A stretch of DNA of 64,000 nt, taken from assembly GCF_007828835.1 (NCBI RefSeq), contig NZ_VIVL01000002.1, positions 839,826 to 903,825 of the forward strand. Reading direction: 5' to 3'. The DNA is from Variovorax beijingensis. GTDB lineage: Bacteria; Pseudomonadota; Gammaproteobacteria; Burkholderiales; Burkholderiaceae_C. Shown here piece by piece: positions 1 through 8,582 of this stretch. The notes beneath the pieces are model-generated. The model saw only the letters and a program-made list of their open reading frames with translations. It had not been told where the DNA came from and ran no database searches. The position numbers and the translations under genes are program-made. How positions within the stretch are numbered: position 1 is the first letter of the stretch; the number at the start of each line of letters is the position of its first letter.

Positions 1-25
1 GGGCCCGCGAGCGCGGCGATGGCGT

Positions 26-265
26 TCAGAGTTCGATGAAGGCCGAGGTGGCCTTGTTCAGCGCCAGCTTGCCCTTGGCGGTGATCGATTCCACCTGGGC
101 GAGCTGGCGTATCGCGCGATCGTCCGGCGCGTGGCTGGACGGCGGAATGAAAGCGGTCACCAGCTCGGCCGCACGCAGCACGCGCAGCCTGTCGATGTCG
201 GCTGGCGTGTGGACGACGTATGGCAATTTCTGCTCGGCGATGACCCGAAGAAACTCCATGGACAT
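26..265 (-). CDS. Small hypothetical protein (79 aa)
   Basis: I do not recognise a named family. The start is well supported: an AAGGAG Shine-Dalgarno lies 7 bases upstream of the ATG at 265. The product is a soluble 79-residue protein with no signal peptide, membrane segment or cysteine cluster, and mixed charged and hydrophobic composition. It lies on the same strand as the App1-like phosphatase gene, about 160 bases downstream of it, and probably has its own promoter. It is likely a lineage-restricted conserved hypothetical; the function is unknown. Confidence 0.6.
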   Translation of the reverse strand: MSMEFLRVIAEQKLPYVVHTPADIDRLRVLRAAELVTAFIPPSSHAPDDRAIRQLAQVESITAKGKLALNKATSAFIEL

Positions 266-426
266 GAGCCGTCTCCTTGTCTGGGTGGTGGAGAGAACAT
301 TCTGCGGAAAAAATCACAGTTTTGCCTAATCCCTGTGAGGCACATGACTTTCCGATGTGTACCTAAGTGTTCTTTTGTCGCCGGTGCTGGAAACCAAGGT
401 GCCGAAGGTGTTTCGGCGGCGGGCGC

Positions 427-1551
427 TCACCTTGCCCGCTGGATCGGTGCCGGGGCCCGTTCGGGGGAAAGAATCTGCCAGAGGCCGGGGGCCACGCCTT
501 CGAAGGCGGCCGCGTAGCGCTCGGCGCGGCTGTCCTCGCCGGTCACGTCGCGTATGGCGATGCTGTCGATGCGGCCGGGATGGGTGCGAACGACCTGCCC
601 GTAGATCTCGGGATCGCTCTCGCCCGAATCGCCCACCAGCATGAACCGGCGCTGCGGAAAGTCGGCCAGCAGGCGCTCGATCACGCCGAGCTTGTGCGTG
701 CGCGAATCCTGCTCGCCGGGAATGAGCGTGCGCCAGGTCGTGCTTTCGCGCAGGTGCATGCTGCCCATGGGAAAGTCCGCATCGCGAAGAAAATCGGCGA
801 GCGCGGGGTACAACTGCATCGGGCTGGCCGAGAGATAGTGGAAGCGCGTGTCCGGCGCCTTGGCCAGCGTGCGGTAGTACGCCGCCATGCCCGGTGCCGC
901 TTCGAAGCGCCGTGCAAACGTGTTCAGCAGCATCTCGCGCCGATCGCGCACCTGGGTGCGCTTGATGGTGTCGTCGATGTCCGAAATGATCGACAGGCCT
1001 TGCGCGGGAACGATCAATGCCTCGCCCCTGAAGCGGTGCAGCAGTTCGCCGGGCCCGGTCACGGCATGGAACTTCAGCCACTCGCTCGAAGGCGGCATGC
1101 GGGGCGGGTCGATGACGATGCGCATGTTCATGCGGCCGTCGGCGCCCGAAGGCGGCGTGGGCACGCGCGCGGCACTGCCTTCGAAGTCGAGTTCGAACAC
1201 CTTGCCTTCTTCCGATTCGGCGTGGAACAGCGCGGTGCGCTGGTTGAAGCGCAGCCGTGCCGCGGGCGAGAGCTTCTTGAGGCTCAGGCCCAGGTAGCGC
1301 GCGAACGCGGCATTCAGGCCCCAGCGGCGCTCGGGTTCGTAGACCCAGGCATGGATGTCGACCTCGAGCCGGCCATCGCCGGTGGGGCGCGCGGTGCCGG
1401 GGATGAAGAGCGCTTCTTCGTCGGGATCGAGCCGCTCGGCCGCGCGCAGCGCCTGCATGGGCGCCAGGCCGCAAAGCAATGCGGCGCCGACCACCAGGGA
1501 GCGGCGCCGCAGCGGCGCAGCGGCGATGGTGCGCGGCTCGCCTGCGTTCAT
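427..1551 (-). CDS. App1-like phosphatase (DUF2183), exported
   Basis: 374-aa protein whose second half carries the haloacid-dehalogenase-like nucleophile motif DIDDT (Asp191, Asp193, Thr195), as in the catalytic domain of App1-type phosphatidate phosphatases. A later VGDSGESDPEIY segment fits the metal-binding acidic loop of the same fold. The N-terminus has three arginines followed by a hydrophobic stretch (residues 15-38), so it is probably exported, possibly by Tat. The ATG at 1551 overlaps the folA stop codon by 4 bases (ATGA), arguing for translational coupling and for this start over a longer open frame reaching 1848. It is the last gene of the thyA-folA operon. The lipid-phosphatase activity is inferred from the family; the bacterial substrate is unknown. 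Confidence 0.8.
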   Translation of the reverse strand: MNAGEPRTIAAAPLRRRSLVVGAALLCGLAPMQALRAAERLDPDEEALFIPGTARPTGDGRLEVDIHAWVYEPERRWGLNAAFARYLGLSLKKLSPAARLRFNQRTALFHAESEEGKVFELDFEGSAARVPTPPSGADGRMNMRIVIDPPRMPPSSEWLKFHAVTGPGELLHRFRGEALIVPAQGLSIISDIDDTIKRTQVRDRREMLLNTFARRFEAAPGMAAYYRTLAKAPDTRFHYLSASPMQLYPALADFLRDADFPMGSMHLRESTTWRTLIPGEQDSRTHKLGVIERLLADFPQRRFMLVGDSGESDPEIYGQVVRTHPGRIDSIAIRDVTGEDSRAERYAAAFEGVAPGLWQILSPERAPAPIQRAR

Positions 1552-2081
1552 GCCTTCGGCGCGGCGATGCGTTCGTAGGTCACGAAGCTGTAGTGCAGGC
1601 CTTCCTTGGCCGAGACGTGCGATTCGCGCCTGGTTTCGCGCCATTCGGAAGGAGCCAGTTCCGGCGCATGCGCATCGCCTTCGTAGTCGCGCGCGATCTC
1701 GGTGACGACGGCCTGCTGTGCCAGCGGCTGCGCCTCGGCATAGATCTGCGCGCCGCCGATGATCCAGACATCGGGCACTTGCGAATCCTCGCACAGCGAG
1801 AGCGCCTCCTGCAGGCTGCCCGCGCGCTGCGCGCCTTCGGCTTTCCAATCGTCCTGCCGCGTCACGACGATGTTCCAGCGGCCGGGCAGCGGCCGGAAAC
1901 GCGGCGGCAGCGAATCCCAGGTCTTGCGGCCCATGACGACCGGCGCGCCGCCGGTCTGCTGCTTGAAGTGCGCCAGGTCTTCAGGCAGGTGCCAGGGCAT
2001 GAAGCCGTTGGCACCGATCACGCCGTTGGCGGCGCGCGCGAAGATCAGGTGGATGCGCGGTGTCGTCATGAGGCCGGACAT
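1548..2081 (-). CDS. folA: Dihydrofolate reductase
   Basis: NADPH-dependent reduction of dihydrofolate to tetrahydrofolate. The 177-aa product has the family signature near the N-terminus (NGVIGANGFMPWHLPEDL, with the catalytic acidic residue in PED), the NADPH-binding VVMGRKTWDSLP segment and the GGAQIYAEA motif near residue 115. The gene starts 4 bases after the thyA stop codon and overlaps the next gene by 4 bases. Pairing with thyA is functionally sensible, since thymidylate synthase produces the dihydrofolate that this enzyme recycles. An in-frame ATG at 2069 (MTTPRIHL) would give 173 residues and is an equally good start. Confidence 0.96.
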   Translation of the reverse strand: MSGLMTTPRIHLIFARAANGVIGANGFMPWHLPEDLAHFKQQTGGAPVVMGRKTWDSLPPRFRPLPGRWNIVVTRQDDWKAEGAQRAGSLQEALSLCEDSQVPDVWIIGGAQIYAEAQPLAQQAVVTEIARDYEGDAHAPELAPSEWRETRRESHVSAKEGLHYSFVTYERIAAPKA

Positions 2082-2085
2082 GGGC

Positions 2086-2925
2086 TCACACCGCCACCGG
2101 TGCCTTGATGGGATCGTGGTGCCGGTAGTCGAGCACTTCGAAGTCTTCGTACTGGTAGTCGAAGATCGAGGCCGGCTTGCGCTTGATGTTCAGCGTGGGA
2201 TACGGGTAGGGCGTGCGGCTCAACTGCAGCGCCACCTGCTCGGCGTGGTTGCTGTAGATGTGGCAGTCGCCGCCGGTCCAGATGAAGTCGCCCACGTCGA
2301 GCTCGCACTGCTGCGCCACCATGTGGGTGAGCAACGCGTAGCTTGCGATGTTGAAGGGCACGCCCAGGAAGATGTCGGCGCTGCGCTGGTAGAGCTGGCA
2401 GCTCAGCCTGCCGCGCTCGCCGGGTGCCTGCGGCGGCGCCACGTAGAACTGGAAGAAGGCATGGCAGGGCATGAGCGCCATCTTGGAGAGCTCGGCCACG
2501 TTCCATGCGCTCACGATGATGCGGCGCGAATCGGGGTTGGTCTTCAGGGTCTTGATGACTTCGGAGATCTGGTCGATGTGGCCGCCGTCCGGCGTGGGCC
2601 AGCTGCGCCACTGCACCCCGTACACCGGACCCAGGTCGCCGTCCTCGCGCGCCCACTCGTCCCAGATGGTGACGCCGCGCTCCTTGAGCCAGTTGTTGTT
2701 GCTGGAGCCGGTCAGGAACCACAGCAGTTCCTGGATGATGGACCGCAGGTGCACCTTCTTGGTGGTCACCAGCGGAAAGCCTTCGTTCAGGTCGAAGCGC
2801 ATCTGGTGGCCGAACACGCTCTTGGTGCCCGTGCCGGTGCGGTCGCTCTTGTGGACGCCATGGGTGTCCACATGGCGCATGAAATCTTCGTACTGGGAGC
2901 GGACGGGGCGGCTGGGCGAGGTCAT
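2086..2925 (-). CDS. thyA: Thymidylate synthase
   Basis: Converts dUMP and methylene-tetrahydrofolate to dTMP and dihydrofolate. The 279-aa length is typical of ThyA. The nucleophilic cysteine is Cys154 in [20 protein letters not shown] (phosphate-binding arginines), [22 protein letters not shown] and the C-terminal APVAV-type tail are all present. The start at 2925 gives the standard N-terminus; the open frame continues upstream to 3270 but that part is antisense to the nitrile hydratase gene. It is the first gene of a thyA-folA-App1 operon and is divergent from nthA, with only 36 bases between the two start codons. Confidence 0.97.
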   Translation of the reverse strand: MTSPSRPVRSQYEDFMRHVDTHGVHKSDRTGTGTKSVFGHQMRFDLNEGFPLVTTKKVHLRSIIQELLWFLTGSSNNNWLKERGVTIWDEWAREDGDLGPVYGVQWRSWPTPDGGHIDQISEVIKTLKTNPDSRRIIVSAWNVAELSKMALMPCHAFFQFYVAPPQAPGERGRLSCQLYQRSADIFLGVPFNIASYALLTHMVAQQCELDVGDFIWTGGDCHIYSNHAEQVALQLSRTPYPYPTLNIKRKPASIFDYQYEDFEVLDYRHHDPIKAPVAV

Positions 2926-2961
2926 GTTGGGAATTTTACGGGGCGGCGCTAGCATTGGCCG

Positions 2962-3591
2962 ATGACCGGCCATGACCACGTCCACGGACACAGCGAACTC
3001 GGCGAGATGGACCTGCGCGTGCGGGCACTCGAAAGCGTGCTCACCCAGAAGGGCTACATCGATCCGGCCGCGCTCGACGTGCTGATCGATACCTACCAGA
3101 CCCGCATCGGCCCGCGCAACGGCGCGCGCGTGGTGGCCAGGGCCTGGGTCGACCGGGAGTTCCACGACTGGCTGCTGCAGGATGCCACCGCGGCCATCGC
3201 CTCGCTGGGCTACACAGGCCGGCAGGGCGAGCACATGGTGGCGGTGGAAAACACCGCCGAGCAGCACCACATGGTGGTGTGCACGCTGTGCAGCTGCTAT
3301 CCCTGGCCGGTGCTCGGCCTGCCGCCCACCTGGTACAAGAGCGCGCCGTACCGCTCGCGGGCCGTGAAGGATCCGCGCGGCGTGCTGGCCGATTTCGGCA
3401 CGGTGCTGCCCGAGTCGACGCGCATCCGCGTCTGGGATTCGACCGCCGAGGTGCGCTACCTCGTCATACCGCAGCGCCCGGAAGGCACCGAAGGCCTGAG
3501 CGAAGAAGAGCTTGCCGCGCTGGTCACGCGCGATTCGATGATCGGCACGCGGCGGGTGGAAGCACCCGCAACGCCGGGGAGCGCCGCATGA
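2962..3591 (+). CDS. nthA: Nitrile hydratase subunit alpha (cobalt type)
   Basis: Metal-binding subunit that hydrates nitriles to amides in the cytoplasm. The 209-aa product has the metal-site motif VCTLCSC (Cys107, Cys110, Cys112). Threonine rather than serine after the first cysteine is the usual mark of the non-corrin cobalt type. The flanking [10 protein letters not shown] and [12 protein letters not shown] segments are classic for the alpha subunit. The gene overlaps nthB by 4 bases (ATGA), so the two are translationally coupled. A histidine-rich N-terminus (HDHVHGH) is notable and occurs in other cobalt enzymes. Confidence 0.96.
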   Translation: MTGHDHVHGHSELGEMDLRVRALESVLTQKGYIDPAALDVLIDTYQTRIGPRNGARVVARAWVDREFHDWLLQDATAAIASLGYTGRQGEHMVAVENTAEQHHMVVCTLCSCYPWPVLGLPPTWYKSAPYRSRAVKDPRGVLADFGTVLPESTRIRVWDSTAEVRYLVIPQRPEGTEGLSEEELAALVTRDSMIGTRRVEAPATPGSAA

Positions 3592-4253
3592 GCTATCTCA
3601 CGCATGCCGACCTCGGCGGCCAGCCCGGTTTCGGCGCGGTCACGCCCGAGCCCGAAGGCGAGCTGTTCCATGCCGCGTGGGAGCCGCGCGCGCTGGCGCT
3701 CACGCTCGCCATGGGCGCGACCGGCTCCTGGAACATCGATGCGAGCCGCGCCGTGCGCGAGACGCTGCCGGACTACGCAAACCTGAGCTACTACCAGATA
3801 TGGCTCGGCGCGCTGGAGCAGCTGATGCTGAAGCGCGGCCAGGTCTTTGCGGACGAACTCGCATCGGGCGAAATGCGCCATCCCGCTGCACCGGTCGCCC
3901 GCGTGCTGCAGGCCGCCGGCGTTCCGGCCGTGCTGGCCAAGGGCTCGCCCACCCGGCGCCCCGAGGCCGGCCCGGCGCGCTTCGCCGTCGGCCAGCGCGT
4001 ACGCATGCACCGCGGCAAGGTCGACCACCACACGCGGCTGCCGGGCTACGTGCAGGGCAAGCGCGGCGTGATCGAACATGTGCATGGCGCGCATGTGTTC
4101 GCCGATTCGAATGCGCAGGGCCGGGGCGAGCAGCCGCAGTGGCTCTACACCGTGGTCTTCGACGAGGCCGAGCTCTGGGGCGAGGACGCGCCGCGCCAGA
4201 ACCTCGCGGTGTCGGTCGATGCCTGGGAAAGCTACCTGGAGCCTGCCGCATGA
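3588..4253 (+). CDS. nthB: Nitrile hydratase subunit beta
   Basis: 221-aa partner of the alpha subunit. It has the beta N-terminal helical domain ([27 protein letters not shown]) and the C-terminal SH3-like barrel ([48 protein letters not shown]) that covers the metal site. It starts inside the nthA stop codon and ends overlapping the third gene by 4 bases. The adjacent alpha and accessory genes make the assignment very secure. Confidence 0.96.
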   Translation: MSYLTHADLGGQPGFGAVTPEPEGELFHAAWEPRALALTLAMGATGSWNIDASRAVRETLPDYANLSYYQIWLGALEQLMLKRGQVFADELASGEMRHPAAPVARVLQAAGVPAVLAKGSPTRRPEAGPARFAVGQRVRMHRGKVDHHTRLPGYVQGKRGVIEHVHGAHVFADSNAQGRGEQPQWLYTVVFDEAELWGEDAPRQNLAVSVDAWESYLEPAA

Positions 4254-4624
4254 ACAGCGGCGGCATGCCACCGCCCGCGCTGGCGCCCGGCATGCCGCGC
4301 GATGCCGACGGGCCGGTGTTCAACGCACCCTGGGAAGCCCAGGCCTTCGCAATGACGCTGGCACTGCATGAGCGCGGCCTCTTCACCTGGGCCGAGTGGG
4401 CCGAGGCGCTCGCCGCGCAGATCGCCGCCGCGCAGGCCGCGGGCGACCCCGACACCGGCAACACTTATTACCGCCACTGGCTCGCCGCGCTCGAAGGCCT
4501 GGTCGCGCGCAAGGGCGTGAGCTCGGGCGACGAACTCGCGCGCTACCGCCACGCCTGGGACCACGCGGCCGACCGCACGCCGCACGGGCAGCCCATCGAG
4601 CTGCGCGGCGAAGACTTCGCCTAG
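4250..4624 (+). CDS. Nitrile hydratase accessory protein (activator)
   Basis: 124-aa protein resembling only the N-terminal helical half of the beta subunit (FNAPWEAQAFAMTLALHERG, YYRHWLAALEGLV). This is the layout of the small accessory or activator proteins encoded after cobalt-type nitrile hydratase genes, which help insert cobalt into the alpha subunit. It is translationally coupled to nthB (ATGA overlap). Its TAG stop lies in the tetranucleotide CTAG (4621-4624), which also supplies the TAG stop of the convergent oxidase gene. Activator function is inferred from family and position. Confidence 0.88.
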   Translation: MNSGGMPPPALAPGMPRDADGPVFNAPWEAQAFAMTLALHERGLFTWAEWAEALAAQIAAAQAAGDPDTGNTYYRHWLAALEGLVARKGVSSGDELARYRHAWDHAADRTPHGQPIELRGEDFA

Positions 4625-6054
4625 ACGCGGATCACCCGCCCCGGATTGAGGATGTTCTTCGGATCGAGCCCGCGCTTGATCGCACGCATCATCTCCAGCG
4701 CCACGGGCGACTTGTGCTTCTCGAGCTTGTCGACCTTGAGCGAGCCCACGCCATGCTCGGCCGAGAACGAGCCGCCGAACTTCTCGACCGCGTCGTACAC
4801 CAGCGTGTTGATGCGCTCTTCCTCGTTCTTCAGGAAAGCCTTGGTGTCGATGTTCTCGGGCGCCTGCACGTTGTAGTGCAGGTTGCCGTCGCCCAGGTGG
4901 CCGAAGTTCACCAGCCGCACGCCGGCGATCTCGCGCGCCAGCAGGGCGTCGGTTTCTTCCACGAAGGCCGGAATGCGCGACACCGGAATCGAGATGTCGT
5001 GCTTGATGTTCAGGCCTTCCTCGGCCTGCGCGAGCGGAATGCTCTCGCGGATGTGCCAGAGCTGGTGCGCCTGCGCGAGGTTCTCGGCCACCACCGCATC
5101 GGTCACGCAGCCGTCTTCGAAAGCCGTTTCGAGCAGTGCCTCGAAGCGCGAACGCGCGTGGTCTTCGGATTCGCTGTCGGAGTTCTCGAGCAGCACGCAG
5201 TACGGCACGGCCTCATCGCCGATGAACGGCACGCGCAACTGCGGCATGTGCTTGTCGACCAGGCTCAATGCAAACCGGCCCATCACCTCGAAGCCCGTGA
5301 GGCCCGAGCCCAGCTGCCTGTGCGCCAGGCCCAGCAGCGTGACCGCGTGGTCGAGCGAGGGCACCGCGGCCCAGGCCGTGAGCTGCGCGGCGGGCAGCGG
5401 GTAGAGCTTCATCGTCGCCGCGGTGATGATGCCCAGGGTGCCTTCGCTGCCGATCATCAGGTCGCGCAGGTCGTAGCCGGTGTTGTCCTTGCGCAGCCCG
5501 CTGGTGCCTTCCCAGATCTCGCCCTGCGGCGTGACCACCTCGAGGCCCAGGCACAGCTCGCGCGTGTTGCCATAGCGCACCACCTGCGTGCCGCCGGCAT
5601 TGGTCGCCAGGTTGCCGCCGATGGTGCAGCTGCCCTCGGCCGCCAGGCTCAGCGGGAACAGGAAGCCCTGCTTCTCGGCCGCCTCCTGCAGCGTCTGCAG
5701 GATGCAGCCGGCCTCCACCGTCATCGTGAGGTTGGCGGCGTCGATGGTGCGGATGGCGTTCAGCCGCTGCAGGCTCAGCACCACCTGCGTGCCGCTGTCG
5801 TCGGGAATGGAGCCCACGGCGAGGCCGGTGTTGCCGCCCTGCGGCACGATGGCCGTGCCGGCCGCGGCGCAGGCCTTGACCACCTCGGCCACCTGCTGCG
5901 CATTGGCCGGCCGCACCACGGCCAGCGACTTGCCGCGCGCGCGCTTGCGCCAGTCCTGTTCGTAGGCGCTAAGGTCGCCCTCGTTCAGCACGTGCTGCGC
6001 ACCGACGATGGCACGCAGCTGATCGACGAGGGAAGCGGAAGAAGAAGTCGTCAT
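4621..6054 (-). CDS. FAD-linked oxidase, GlcD/D-lactate dehydrogenase type
   Basis: 477-aa flavoprotein of the VAO/PCMH family that oxidises a 2-hydroxy acid such as D-lactate, glycolate or D-2-hydroxyglutarate. The FAD-binding half has VVPQGGNTGLAVG-like (IVPQGGNTGL) and CTIGGNLATNAGG motifs and GLRKDNTGYDLRDL; the C-terminal half has VNFGHLGDGNLHYN and FSAEHGVGSLK with the catalytic histidines, ending in DPKNILNPGRV. The start at 6054 overlaps the stop of the DUF2069 gene by 4 bases. An open frame runs on upstream but is antisense to the YihY gene. The precise substrate cannot be read from the sequence. Confidence 0.88.
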   Translation of the reverse strand: MTTSSSASLVDQLRAIVGAQHVLNEGDLSAYEQDWRKRARGKSLAVVRPANAQQVAEVVKACAAAGTAIVPQGGNTGLAVGSIPDDSGTQVVLSLQRLNAIRTIDAANLTMTVEAGCILQTLQEAAEKQGFLFPLSLAAEGSCTIGGNLATNAGGTQVVRYGNTRELCLGLEVVTPQGEIWEGTSGLRKDNTGYDLRDLMIGSEGTLGIITAATMKLYPLPAAQLTAWAAVPSLDHAVTLLGLAHRQLGSGLTGFEVMGRFALSLVDKHMPQLRVPFIGDEAVPYCVLLENSDSESEDHARSRFEALLETAFEDGCVTDAVVAENLAQAHQLWHIRESIPLAQAEEGLNIKHDISIPVSRIPAFVEETDALLAREIAGVRLVNFGHLGDGNLHYNVQAPENIDTKAFLKNEEERINTLVYDAVEKFGGSFSAEHGVGSLKVDKLEKHKSPVALEMMRAIKRGLDPKNILNPGRVIRV

Positions 6055-6458
6055 GGGGTGGAAGTCTCCAGTTGGCGGGCCGCCTTGGCGTTGCGCAGGC
6101 GCAGCCTGACGTGCAATGCGCAGGCGGTGAAGAGCGCGAGGCACAGCAGCACCTCGATGAGCGCGAGCACCTGGCCCACGCCGTTGGTGTCGCTCCAGGC
6201 GCGCACCACGCCCTCGGTGAAATAGAGCCAGATCATCAGGCTGACCCAGCGGTAGGTGTACATGCGGTTCTTGTAGAGCCCCGCGAGCGGAATGACCAGC
6301 GGCAGCACCTTGAGCGCCAGCAGCGAGCCGCCGGGCCGCAGCGGCGCGAGCCACAGCTCCCAGGCCAGGCCCAGCACGATCAGACCGGCGAGGCTGCCCA
6401 CGGCGAGCCAGCGGGTGGCGCTGACGGAAGAAGAGGTTTGCGGCGTGATGGTTGTCAT
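6051..6458 (-). CDS. DUF2069 integral membrane protein
   Basis: 135-aa inner-membrane protein with about four hydrophobic segments (roughly residues 16-34, 42-58, 66-84 and 92-112) and a short basic C-terminal tail. The PLAGLYKNRMYTYRW segment is typical of the DUF2069 family, whose function is unknown. I chose the ATG at 6458; a longer frame from 6536 would overlap the divergent YihY start. It is translationally coupled to the downstream FAD-linked oxidase gene. Confidence 0.78.
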   Translation of the reverse strand: MTTITPQTSSSVSATRWLAVGSLAGLIVLGLAWELWLAPLRPGGSLLALKVLPLVIPLAGLYKNRMYTYRWVSLMIWLYFTEGVVRAWSDTNGVGQVLALIEVLLCLALFTACALHVRLRLRNAKAARQLETSTP

Positions 6459-6465
6459 GGGCGGA

Positions 6466-6511
6466 ACACCGCGGAACCTGAGGCACGAAGTGCGCAAAGA
6501 CGGGGGAAGGG
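6466..6511. repeat. Degenerate copy of a dispersed intergenic repeat
   Basis: The DUF2069/YihY intergenic region contains CCGCGGAACC followed shortly by CACGAAGTGCGC, then AAG and a GGGGG run. The same blocks in the same order occur at 56980-57064 between dctQ and dctM, where about 40 more bases with two small hairpins separate them. The copy here looks like an internally deleted member of the same repeat family. Confidence 0.45.
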
Positions 6512-6534
6512 ATCGGGTTCTTATGATACCGGCC

Positions 6535-7734
6535 ATGAATCGTCGTCAGCTCTGGAGGGATCTTTCGCGCTTTCCGTGGGGCAACACCGCGGCGGTGCTG
6601 GGCGAGCGTTTCCGCGAAGACCGGCTGGGCCTCACGGCCAGCAGCCTCACCTTCACCACCACCATTGCGATGGTGCCGTTCTTCACGGTGGCGCTCGCGC
6701 TTTTCACCGTGTTCCCGATGTTCGCCAAGCTGCAGGGGCGGCTGCAGCGCTGGCTTATCGAGAGCCTGATTCCCGACAACATCGCGCGCCAGGTGCTGGG
6801 CTACCTGAACCAGTTCTCGAGCAAGGCCGGCGGGCTCGGCATCGCGGGCCTGGTGGTGCTGCTGATCACCGCCATTGCGCTGATCCTCACCATCGACAAG
6901 ACGCTCAACAACATCTGGCGCGTGCGCTCGCCCCGGCCCTTTGCGCAGCGCGTGCTGATCTACTGGGCCGCCATCACGCTCGGGCCGCTGATCCTGGCGG
7001 TGAGCCTCTCGACCACCTCGTACGTGTTCGCGGCATCGCGCGACGTGGTGGGCGGAAGCATCCTCAAGCTGTTCTTCGATACCTTCGAATTCGTGCTGCT
7101 CGCGGCCGGCATGGCCTCGCTCTACCACTACGTGCCGAACACCAACGTGCGCTGGTCGCATGCCTGGGCCGGCGGCATCTTCGTGGCGGCCGCCATCGAG
7201 ATTGCCAAGCGCGTGCTGGGCTACTACCTGAGCCTGGTGCCGACCTATTCGGTGCTCTACGGCGCCTTTGCCACCGTGCCGATCCTGCTGGTGTGGATCT
7301 ACGTGGCCTGGGTCATCGTGCTGCTGGGCGCGGTCATCGCGGCCTACCTGCCGAGCCTGTTGACCGGCGTTGCGCGCCGGGGCGGGCGGGCCGGATGGCC
7401 GCTGCAGCTGGCCATGGAGGTGCTGCAGCACCTGGCGCGGGCGCGCGCCACGCCGGCCAAGGGCATGGGTGCCACCGAACTCGTCACGCGCATGCGGGTC
7501 GATGCGCTGCAGGTGGTGCCGGTGCTCGAAACGCTGGTGGCGCTGGACTGGATCGCGCCGCTCGCCGAGGAAACCGCCCATGAAGACCCGCGCTACGTGC
7601 TGCTGGCCGATCCGTCCACGCCGATCGAGCCGCTGCTCAGGGAGTTGCTGATGCCGCGCGCCGAACCGCTCGAAGACCTCTGGCGCAAAGGCCCGCTGCA
7701 CTCGCTGCGCCTGGGCGACGTGCTCCTGATTTGA
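6535..7734 (+). CDS. YihY/virulence factor BrkB family membrane protein
   Basis: 399-aa inner-membrane protein with six hydrophobic segments in residues 35-290, including the family motifs LTASSLTFTTTIAMVPFF near the N-terminus and YSVLYGAFATVPILLVWIYVAW near residue 245, followed by a cytoplasmic C-terminal domain of about 110 residues resembling a winged helix. The family was once called RNase BN by error; its role is unknown, possibly transport. ATG 6535 is preferred; an in-frame ATG at 6523 adds four residues. It is divergent from the DUF2069 gene. Confidence 0.85.
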   Translation: MNRRQLWRDLSRFPWGNTAAVLGERFREDRLGLTASSLTFTTTIAMVPFFTVALALFTVFPMFAKLQGRLQRWLIESLIPDNIARQVLGYLNQFSSKAGGLGIAGLVVLLITAIALILTIDKTLNNIWRVRSPRPFAQRVLIYWAAITLGPLILAVSLSTTSYVFAASRDVVGGSILKLFFDTFEFVLLAAGMASLYHYVPNTNVRWSHAWAGGIFVAAAIEIAKRVLGYYLSLVPTYSVLYGAFATVPILLVWIYVAWVIVLLGAVIAAYLPSLLTGVARRGGRAGWPLQLAMEVLQHLARARATPAKGMGATELVTRMRVDALQVVPVLETLVALDWIAPLAEETAHEDPRYVLLADPSTPIEPLLRELLMPRAEPLEDLWRKGPLHSLRLGDVLLI

Positions 7735-7744
7735 TAGTGGCCCC

Positions 7745-8083
7745 TCAGATCTTGACCTTGCCCAGCCAGATGTCGCGGTACATCGCCCAGTCGCCCATGA
7801 AGCTGTAGAGCGGGCGCTTGAATGAGGCCGGCTTGTTCTTCTCGAAGCCGAAATGCCCGACCCAGGCAAAGCCGTAGCCCGCAACCAGCCCGGCCAGCAG
7901 CCAGAGCGGGTTGAGCGTGACGACCAGCGCCACCAGGCACAGCAGCGAGATCGTCGAGCCCGCGAAGTGCAGGCGCCGGCAGGTGCGGTTGGCATGCTCG
8001 CTCAGGTAGAAGGGGTAGAACTCCGCGAAACTCTTGAAACGTCGCGGATCGACAGCAGATTCCGGGGCAGTCGTGGTGTTCAT
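7745..8083 (-). CDS. DUF962 / Mpo1-like membrane protein
   Basis: 112-aa protein with FAEFYPFYLSEHANRTCRRLHF at the N-terminus, two hydrophobic segments (about residues 42-73) and the conserved WVGHFGFEKNKPASFKRPLYSF block. This is the DUF962 family; the yeast member Mpo1 is a 2-hydroxy fatty-acid dioxygenase, and the conserved histidines seen here fit an iron site. An AGGAG ribosome site precedes the ATG at 8083, which rules out a longer frame to 8179. Its stop lies 10 bases from the end of the convergent YihY gene. Confidence 0.8.
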   Translation of the reverse strand: MNTTTAPESAVDPRRFKSFAEFYPFYLSEHANRTCRRLHFAGSTISLLCLVALVVTLNPLWLLAGLVAGYGFAWVGHFGFEKNKPASFKRPLYSFMGDWAMYRDIWLGKVKI

Positions 8084-8184
8084 CGTGCGGGTCTCCTGAA
8101 CGCCGGAGGCGCTTTGTCCATAATAGCCACGACCTCCCGGCCGCACCACTGCGGCTTCGTATTCACACCTTCGCCGCATCAGCC

Positions 8185-8568
8185 TTGAGCGCTCTTCCTG
8201 CCGCCCCCGTTTCCGCCGAGCCCGCCAGCGATGCGCCGTGGGTCGTGTGCCTGTGCGCCGAATGGTGCGGCACCTGCCGCGACTACCGGCCGCTGCTCGA
8301 GCAGGTGGCGCGGGCGCATCCGCAGTTCCGCTTCGCCTGGGTCGACATCGAGGACCACGCCGAGATTGCCGATGCCTTCGACGTCGAGACCTTTCCGACG
8401 CTGCTGATCGCCGGTGCCGACGGCACCCGCTTCCTGGGCCCGCTGCTGCCGCATGCGGAGACGCTCTCGCGCATGCTCGGCGCGCTGCAGGCGCCGCAGC
8501 CTTCCAGCCTCAACGTCGACCTGCTGCTGGCGGTGCTCGAGAAGCGTCCCGCCGACTTCGCGGTCTGA
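8185..8568 (+). CDS. Thioredoxin-like protein
   Basis: 127-aa soluble thioredoxin-fold protein with the redox motif CAEWCGTCRDY (CGTC at about residues 28-31) and the cis-proline loop VETFPTLLI. No signal peptide is seen, so it should act in the cytoplasm. No ATG is available; TTG at 8185 is the best start and leaves a natural N-terminus. It ends 14 bases before the next gene, likely an operon. The CGTC active site differs from the CGPC of classical thioredoxin, so its redox potential and partner are uncertain. Confidence 0.82.
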   Translation: MSALPAAPVSAEPASDAPWVVCLCAEWCGTCRDYRPLLEQVARAHPQFRFAWVDIEDHAEIADAFDVETFPTLLIAGADGTRFLGPLLPHAETLSRMLGALQAPQPSSLNVDLLLAVLEKRPADFAV

Positions 8569-8582
8569 CCGCGCCGCATCCC

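Noticed and set aside
6055..7995. Very long minus-strand open frame extending upstream of the FAD-linked oxidase
   Set aside because: It is antisense to the well-supported YihY and DUF2069 genes; high GC makes stop-free antisense frames common. The real start is ATG 6054.
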